Assembly: GCA_037176705.1 (NCBI GenBank)
Contig: CM073887.1
Span: forward strand, 60,907,001-60,971,000
DNA length: 64,000 nt
Source: Molossus alvarezi
Lineage: Eukaryota; Chordata; Mammalia; Chiroptera; Molossidae
Direction of reading: 5' to 3'
Shown here: in pieces, positions 49,901-59,200 of the stretch
Numbering within the stretch: the first letter of the stretch is position 1
How the letters are laid out: each line of letters begins with the position of its first letter
Made by a program: the position numbers and the translations under genes
The notes under the pieces: generated by a model
Databases searched by the model: none
What the model saw: only the letters and a program-made list of their open reading frames with translations
What the model was told of the DNA's origin: nothing

Positions 49901-52900
49901 TATGGTCAGTGTGCCCTGAGGGACTCTGGAGCAACCCTTCAACTGTGCAGGTATTTGGCGATGGGGTGACAGGGGCTTCGGCGGGTGTCATTCCCATTAA
50001 CAGCTCTGTTCGTTTTGTTGTTGTTGTTATTCTCACCCAAGGATATTTTTCCATTGATTTTTTTAGATAGAGTGGAAGGAAGGGAAGGAGAGAGAGAAAG
50101 AGAGAGAAACATCAATGTGAGAGAGACACATCGATTGGTTGCCTCCCAAATGACCCCAACCAGGGCCAGGGATCAAACCTGCAACCCAGGTATGGGAATC
50201 GAACCTGAGACCCTTCAGTCCCTGGGCCAACACTCTAACCACTTAGCAAACCAACCAGGGCAATAGCTCTGTTCTTTTTTTAAATTTTTTTTCCTTTATT
50301 GATTTTAGAGAGAAAGGAAGGGAGAGGAAGAAGGAGATAGAAACATCAATTAGAGCCCTGGCCAGTTTGGCTCAGCAGTTAGAACATCAGCCTGTGGACC
50401 AGAGAGTCCCAGGTTCAATTCCAGCCAAGGGCATGTGCCTCGGTTGCTGTTTGTCCCTGGCCCCGGTTGGGGTCATGTGGGTGTTAACCAACCAATGTGT
50501 CTCTCTCACATTGATGTTTCTCTCTCTCTCCCCCTCCTACTCTGTCTGAAGATAAATGTAAAAATATCCTCGGGTGAGGATTTAAAAAAAAAAAAAGAAA
50601 CATCAATGAGAGAGAACATCAATTGGCCACCTCCTGCATGCCCCCCACTGGAAATTAGGCCCACAACCTGGGCATGTGCCCCGACCGGGAATTGAACCCG
50701 TGACCTCTTAGTAACTAAGACTTTAGTGCATGGGTCGATGCTCAACCACTGAGCCACACCAGCTGGGCTCACTCTGTTCTTTAATGCAGATGGTGAGTAA
50801 TTTCTCAGCTGTACATGAAATGTTCCCCTTTTACTGAATTGACAGCCCCACATATATGTTCTGACTGTGCATGTGGTACTTCAGCTGCAACTCTAAAATA
50901 AAGGGGCACATGAGCTGTGTCTCCATGTGTGGGACAATGGTGGCCGAGATCCTGGTACAAAGAAAGAAGGGAGGTCTCAATTTGGAGCACGAGGCGGACA
51001 CTGTGTGAGGACAGACCACCATGATCCTGTGGGTGACTCACGGAAGGCAAGAGGGCACAGAGGTGTGGATGGTGGGTGGAGGCAGAGGTCAAGGGTGTGG
51101 CCAGCTTCCCCCTGAGGTGACACCAGGCTCTGCTGGCTTTGCCTACCCCTGCTGCAATTGGGACCCTACTGTAGTAGTTTTTCAGTGGCCCTCAGGCAGG
51201 AGCTGGGTGCAGGCAGTGAAGAGCCTTCGACCTCAGATGGCCCCTGCTGGGCGCCCGCCCCAGCGCTTACCATCCCCACGTAGGACAGACCAGGCTTGAA
51301 CTGCTTCCTGGTGACCTTGGAGTACCGGATGTCCACCAGCTGCTTCTGGACAGGAGTGGAATCATCAAAGGCCACCTGCTGGCTCCCATCCATGGTAGTC
51401 ACCGTGGCCCAGATGCTGACTCTGCCCCGGAAGTGCTCAGGGATGTCAGCTGGGATCACGTCCCTCACGCAGATGTTGAAGTCCTGGGAGCCGTGAATCT
51501 GGAGACAGGAGATAAATCGGCTGTGCTCCCTTGGGTCTGGAGTGGCTTTGAGGGAGGACCTGCAAACACACATCTCAAGTACGGGACTCTCCAGCCACCT
51601 GTAGGGCCAGGGGGACACTCAGTGACACACCCAATCTGTGCTATGGGTCACTGCGTGGAGATGGATCCCTACTAGATATGCATGATGTCCCTGCCTGCTC
51701 TGTGGGCAGAAGGTGAGACAATCGCCCTCCAGCCAGATGGCAGGACAGGGATTTGAACCTGATCAGCCCCACCCTGGTACACTCACTCCCCTCCTGCTCC
51801 CAGGGCACAGAACCCCCCCACTCAGTCCCTGTCTTAGGACCCATCAGGGCCTGGCCAATTCACGTCCAGAAACACCTGTGGAGTAAATTACTCAGTAAAT
51901 GAGAGAATTAAGAGAGAGGTCACAGCAAGCAGGCAGCCTCCAGGGATAACAGAAGGGACAGGGAGAAGTTTTGGGTGGGGAGAAGCTGGTACGGACAGGG
52001 TTCAGTGGTGGAAGACCCCACAAAGGCATGGGATCTCCAGGATGTGTGTGAGATACACTGTAGCACACTCACAATGTAAAGAAAAATAAAACCAGATTAT
52101 AAAACTTGACATACACGGGAATGTGGAATCTTGCAGCCGCTTTGAAAAACAGTCTGGAATTTCTTACATGGCTAAACAGAGTCACCATTGAGAGACCAAA
52201 TAGACCACAGACAGATCATGTACAAAAAGAGAACACTGACCCATAGTAGGCAATTACCAGCCCAAGAAGCCAACCCACCATTTACAGATCAGATTTGCAT
52301 GAAGTCAGACCCCTACTCTAGCAACTAAACAGTAACCTGTAACACTTGGCCCCCAACAGCCAGGACTTGGTTAAAAACGGACAATTTGCCTGATTTTTGC
52401 CCTCACTTCCAACTTAGGACCAACTGGAGAAAGCCAAATGTGTGTCCCTAACCCAGTAGATGCCTGCTTTGCTGACCACAGCGTTTACGCACCAGCCCCC
52501 GGGGGGGGGCACGCCTGAAGCCACTTTCTCGTCTTTTTCACTATAAAGCTTTCCCTCATCTCTGCCTGCCATCGAGCGATGGCTGATTCCCTTGCTACAG
52601 CAAACTTTGTTTGTCCTTATGGAGGTGGTTTTCATTTAATTCCACACCACTCGACCCAGGAATGCCACATCCAGAAGAAATGAAAACATCTGGCCACACA
52701 AAAACTTGTAAATGAATGTTCAGAGCAGCACTAGTTACAATCACCAAAAAGTGGAGTCCATCAGCCAATGAATGGATAAACACAATGTGGTCCATTCATA
52801 CAGTGGAATATTATTCAGCCATTAAAAGGGAATGAAGCACTGATGTGCTGCAACATGGATCAATCCTGAAAAAATGATGTGGAATGAGAGAAGCCAGACA

Positions 52901-55900
52901 CAAAAGGCTGCACACTCTATCATCGCATTTATATGAAATGTCCCAAACAGGCAAATCCATAGACATAGAGAATAGAGTAGTGGTTGCCAGGGGCTGGAGA
53001 TGGAAGTAGGGATTAACTGCAAAAGGACATGATAGAATTGGGAGGGATGGTGGAATTATTCTAAAACTAGAGAGTGGTGACGTGTGCACAACTCTGTGAC
53101 TACACTAAAAACCACTGAATCAAACACACTATTTAGGTGTTTGAATTGTGTGGCGCATGAATCATATCTCAATAAAATTATTTTTCTTTTTTAAAATTGA
53201 TTTGAGAGAGACAGAAAGAGAGAGGAAAGGAGGGAGAGAGAGAAACATCGATGTGAGAGAAATATTGATCGGTTGCCTCCCTTACACACCACAATGGGGG
53301 ATTGAACTCACAACCTGGGTATGTGCCCTGACCAGGAATCAAACCAGCAACCCTTTGGTGCGTGGGATGATGCTCAACCAATTGAGCCACACCAGCCAGG
53401 GCTCAATAAAAAAATTTTTTTAACTTTATATACAAAATCCTGAAAGAAAATGCATCAAAATATCAATAGTGGTTGTTATGTCAGGCTGTTGGAGAACAAA
53501 TCATCTTTATTTTCCATTATAAAAATTTTCTAAAGTCTCTGTTCAGCATACAAGAATTTTATCATCAGGAAGATCCCTAATGTATACTGTTTTAGAAATT
53601 AAAATAAAATGGATGACAACAGAGCTGAAGCTGAGGGCAGACCCTGTGGGAAGGGATGCACTGGGTGAACAGCATGAGGTTCCTGCTTCTTACCTTCATG
53701 GTTCGGAGGATGGGGCACCCCACCTCCTGGCTGTAGTACCCCACACCATTCACGGTCATGTTGATCATTAAGGTTCCAGAGACGGGTTTCCCAAAGGTAT
53801 ATCTGGAACAAAAGGACAAGGGTAGTTAATTTCACAAGCAGAAGTGTGGTCTATGGTACAGCAGCTGGTCGAGGGTGGTGTCCTCCAAGGCTACCTAGTG
53901 ACTATTACCAGGGAGTGCTCAGGGAACTGTGCCAAGATCATGTCCTTCACACAGATCATGTCCTTCCCCATTCTGGATTCCAACCTCACAGCCCTCCCTG
54001 CAGCCCTGCGTCAGGACAGATGACACTGGGGCCCTGCAATGCTCCGTACCAAACCGCATGTTTGACAGAAAAAGAGACCTAGGGTCCGAGAGGATCTCTG
54101 AACCAGGATGGTGAGACAACCCCTGGGGCAGGTGACACCACTGAAGCACGAGGGCGGCCTGGTCCTAAGGGCCCTAATGAGTTCAGCTTTGAATAGGACT
54201 CGACTTCTCTGTGCTTCCGTGATCCCACCCAGAGAATGGGAATGAAATTATCATCTCAGGGATGTTGGTGAAATTTACAAGCGTGTATGTCATGCCTGAG
54301 GCAGAGGGGACAGCTGCTCACGAGGCACAGAGCGACACGGAGATTGCAGTGAATAACAAATAACACCGGGCACTTCAACCGTATTTTCTAAGCTAGAAAA
54401 CGTGTGCGTATCCAGCACATCCTTGTATTTTCACACACACAGCTGGAGGAGACGGGGGCCAGAAAGCAGCCTCAACCAGGCCGCAGCCTCCAGCAGGCAG
54501 CAGAGGTGGGGTGGGGACAGGGGCCTCGAAGGGCTCTTCCTGGAGCCCCACAAAGGAACAATGTCTCTTGAACTCTGGTTGACCCCACACTTCAGCCTTG
54601 GTCGAAGGCCTGGCCATCAAGGGGGCAATGCCCTCTACAAGTCCCTCTTGGGCTATCCCACAAGTGTGGGTGCTGCCTATGGGGAAGCAGGGAGCAGAAG
54701 CCTTGGGGAAGAGACATGCCTGGGGGAGGGCAACGCCCGGGGGGGTGGGGCCCAAATTGGAGGAGCCACCTCAAGGGGTCCTGTCCTAAAAGGGAGGAGC
54801 ATGCCTGTGGGGGAGGGGATTGCATCAGGGGAGGAACATACCCCTAGGGGGAGGGCATGCCCATGGTGGAAAAGACATGCCTGTGGGGTGGGGTTTGGAG
54901 GGGACCCCCCTTGTCACCTGGCCTGCACGGTGCCAGTTTCGCAGGTATCCATGTCCCGGATATAGCGGGGTGGGTCAATGAGGAGCTCGAACTTCGGCAG
55001 CACTGAAGGGAGAGAGCAGAGGGGAGGGAGGCAGGTGGGAGGGCAGAGGGGAGGGCGGCGGGTGGGTTCCACCATGGGGTTGGCGGCAGAAGAGTGCTGG
55101 AGGCATCTGTGAGAATCCATACCACCCTTTGTTGAGCACTGGCAGCTTTCTGGGGATTTGCCAGCCACATTGATTTCCTATTTGGGAGGGCCAGCACCCC
55201 ATTTCTCTGAGTGTAGCAAATTTCATCCTATCCCAGGGGTGCGCCAGTGGCTCCGGGACCAACTAGGGGCCTCCTGAGGGTGTTGTGACTGAAAGGGGTC
55301 TCTTGTTGCTGCAGGTCTCCCTGTGCAGCTCACAACTTGGGGAGGAGGGAATGACACCCGGGAGGAGCATGGAGGAAACCTGATCCTGACAGCCTGTTAC
55401 ACAAGCCAATAAACTCCTTTTCTTTTGCTTACTGAATTTTCACTGGGCTTCTGTTGTTTGCAACCCATGCCCTGACCTCTACGGCTTTTCTCTCCAGGAT
55501 CTTCCTCTTAAAAGGAGATGCCCTTGACCACATAAGGAGACTTTAGCACAGAAACAGAGTAACTGAATCTGCCAGCTTCACTCCCTAGCTCATTACTTGA
55601 GCGCTTTCCTTCATGGCTCTCTCAGCCTCAGTTTCCCCATCTGTAAAATGTAGATGCCTCACAGGAACAGAACAAGGATGAGAGAACAAATGGAAATGAT
55701 GGACTTAAAAGGGAAGGACATCTGACACCTGCTACAACATAGACGGACCCTGAGGACATTATGCTGAGTAAAATAAGCCAGTCACAACAGAAAAAATACT
55801 GTGATTCCACTTACATAAGGTCCCTGGAGGAGTCAGATTCACAGACAGAAAGTAGATGGTGGGACTAAGGGCTGGGGAAGGGGTATGAGGAGTTAGTGTT

Positions 55901-56158
55901 TAATGGGGACAGAGTTTCAGTTTGGGAAGATGAAAAGTTCTGGAGGTAGCGGTGGTGGTGGTAGCACAACACTGTGAATGCTCTTAATGCCACTGAGCTG
56001 GACTCTTAGAAATGGTTAAGGTGGTGCTCTGGCTGGTTTGGCTCAGCAGTAAAAGTGTCATCTACAGACCAGAGAGTCCCAGATACTGGCCAAGGGCACG
56101 TACCTCGGTTGCAGTTCATCCCCGACCCCAGTTGGGGTTGTGTGGTCTCTCACACTGA

Positions 56159-56210
<52 letters not shown>

Positions 56211-59200
56211 TCCAACTCTATCTGAAGATTAATGTAAAGATATACTCAGGTGAGGAATAAAAAAATTTTTTAAATAAAAGAAATGGTTAAGGTGGTAATT
56301 TTGTTACTTATATTTTACCACCATTTTATTTATTTTTATTGATTTTAGAGAGAAAGGAAAGGAGAGGGAGAGATAGAAACACTGAAGAGAGAACATCGAC
56401 TGGCCGCCTCCTGCACGCCCCTCACTGGGGATTGGGCCCACAACCTGGGCATGTGCCCTGACTGGGAATTGAGCCGGAGACCTCTTGGTCGACTGAACCA
56501 CACCAGCTGGGCTTACCACCATTTTTTCAGAAAAGACATAACGAAGGCCAGCCCTCCACACCATGCTTGGCTGTCCTGAGCCCTCTATGTACAGGGCTCC
56601 AGCCATCCTCCCCCTCATTATCTGTGCCATCCCTGGATGGGTGGTTTCTCCCAGATCTGCAATCCTAAGACCCCAGATTCTCCAACTTACCATACTTCTG
56701 AACTTCAAAGGACTTGTTGTACACGTGGCCTTGCATTTCAACAAAAATGAACCATTCTCCCAGCACCGGCTGGTCAGACAATGGGAAGGTCATGTTGATG
56801 ATGCCTGTGTCAACAGAGACACCTCCTCAACCTGGGGCAAGTGCGTGTGCAGAGAGCTAACTGGGCCCTGCGTCCGGCAACAGTGAGGTCCAGGGAGAGG
56901 CACTCTGGGGACCCTGTGCCTACCCCTCCACCAAGCAGCCCCTCAGAGAAACCGGAGACCACACCAAGGCTGAGGGATCTGTACAGAACAATCACCCCTG
57001 CAGGCTGGAGGGGGGAGCAGGGAAACACTGCCTCTTGGGATCCTGGGAGAGCCCTGCCACCAAGTGGGGTGCAGGTCATAAACTGGATAAGCCAGGGAGA
57101 CAGGCCATCCAGCTCATCCACTCTGGCCCCCGCCGGAGTCTTTCCTTTGGTTAGGGAGATTGCACATGCCCTGTCCCTACTCAGCAGCCCTCAGAATCCG
57201 GAAGAGAAGAGTGGAAATGGGGAGGGGCCAAGGCCAGCCCAGGGGACCCAAAGACATAACACTGCACAAACCACATGGTCCGCGCACCTGCCAGAGGCCC
57301 CGCCCTCCACATCTGGCTCACAGAGGCATGTGGAGCCCCGAAACCCCTGAGAAGGACTCTGGGTCTGTCACATGTTCCCAGCTGAGACTAAACAGCTTTC
57401 CTCAGTTTCCCCAAATCCCACCTATGACGTCCCCTTTCTCAGGGCTCCACTTCCCTTAGGGTCAAAGCTAAAGGGGAAAGCTCAGGCCTCATTGTCACAG
57501 AGGAAGAAAAAAATGCCAACTTCTCAGCCAAAGCAGAGCTTCTGACTCCTCGCTGGGAAAGACACATCTCGTGCTGGGCAGGGGATGATGTAGTGGAAGA
57601 CCTCCAGTGGGAGGAAGGTTGGGGTGCCGAAAAATGAGGCCCCAATGTTCCAGAAAGGTCCTCAGTTAAGGGAAGGTGACCCAGCTGGATCCCAGGCATA
57701 GGGAAACAGGTGGAGGGTCCCCAGAGAGAGCACATTCTATTTTCCTGAAGGTTTATTGCATCTGCCACCCTAAGGTGCAGCCCCCCAAGCACAGAAGGAA
57801 GAAGGGGAGAGGCTGGGAAGAAAATTACCGCAGCACACAGGCTCCAAGTGTCTCCACTCCATCATCCTTGAGCCCCGGGGGTCCTGCAGGGGAACACACA
57901 CAGCGAACTCAGTGCAGCTGGTATATGCCCCACGTTTGTGTGGACCTTCTCTCCAGGGCTGGACAAGTTGGAGGGTAGGCCCCGTATTAGCCATTTACAT
58001 GGGAGCAAACAAGGGCTCATGATACAGAAGGGACTTGTCTGAGGACAAGAGGGTGAAAAGAACTGGGCTGGGTCTGTCTCACCATTTAGGGACCACCATT
58101 TAGGAATCTGTGTGGAAACTACATAGAGACAGACACACATGGTTGGCCTGGCCCACAGTAGACCCAGGGACCGGGATGAGCCAGTTCCATCCTTTCAGGC
58201 ACTGAGCAGGCAGGGAGCGTGAGTGGCAGTGGGCGGAGACAGGCCAGGTCTCGCTGAGAGCAGGCTGACCAGGCTGAGACAAAGCTGAGGCAGCAGGCCA
58301 CTCACCAGGATGTAGGCTTTCAGCTGCAACAAAGACAGAGGCAGTGAGCAACCATGCCCCAGAAATCCCCCCACCCCTGTGTGGCCTGGTTTCCTTGGGA
58401 CACCCACAGTCGCTGTTATGGGTTGAAGTGTTCCTCCCACCCCACCAACTTGGTATGTTCACATCCTAACCCCTAGTATCTCTGTATTTGGAGATGGTTC
58501 TTTATAGAGATAATCAACTTAAAACAAAGTCATTAGAGTAAGTCCTGATCAAATAGGACTGGTGTCCTTAGAAGAAGGGGCAATTTGGACACAGATATGC
58601 ACAGAGCAGCAATTTTCAACGGATGTGCCACAAAAATGTTTTAAACATGCAATACCTGACTGTTTAGTCAGGGACAATGACCTCTTTTTCCCTTAGAATG
58701 TCAAATTAAAAAATGACAATAGCCAACACAACAATAGCCGTTCCATGTTAATTAATCAAAATTTTACCTATTTATTGTCAGATTGGTAAAAAATATATTT
58801 TTTGATGTGCCACAGAATTTTAGTAATTAGTTTATGTGTGCCATGAGATGAAAGGGTTGAAAACTGCTGGCATCGAGGGAAGACAATGTGAAGACACAGG
58901 GAGAAGCCAGCCAACTACAAGCCACGCCAAGAGGCCTGGAACAGATGCTCCCCTCACCGCCCTCAGAAGGAACCAACCCTGCCGACACCTTGATCTTGGA
59001 CTTCCAGCTTCCAGAACTGGGAGAGAACAAACTTCTGGTGATGAAGTCACCCACTTCACAGTACTTTGTCACAGCAGCCCTAGCAAACCCGTATAGTTGC
59101 CATTAGCAATGAGGGTGGTATGGCCAAGCCCTGTCTCAGGGGCTTCCCATCATGGTCCTGACCTCCTTTCCAGATTTTTTTCTGCCCCCAACCAGGGATG

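Larger units (their letters stand above)
48881..51270. other. CPAMD8: CPAMD8 intron w8-w9
   Basis: 2.4 kb; the L1 and four SINEs above account for about two thirds of it. The remainder (50769-51270) shows nothing recognised. Confidence 0.8.
51499..53693. other. CPAMD8: CPAMD8 intron w7-w8
   Basis: 2.2 kb with L1 3' sequence interrupted by an LTR-like insert, plus a reverse VES SINE at 53186. Confidence 0.75.
55003..56690. other. CPAMD8: CPAMD8 intron w5-w6
   Basis: 1.7 kb with an L1 3' region (55690-56320) and two VES SINEs (56022, 56325). A short AATAAA-bearing stretch near 55410 may be an old LTR end. Confidence 0.7.

Noticed and set aside
52190..52655. Endogenous retrovirus with genes
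   Set aside because: Only an LTR-like segment is present; no gag, pol or env sequence on either side.
54402..54965. 187-codon + strand ORF with repeated Gly/Arg text
   Set aside because: G-rich imperfect repeats keep the frame open; it overlaps w6 antisense and has no known similarity.
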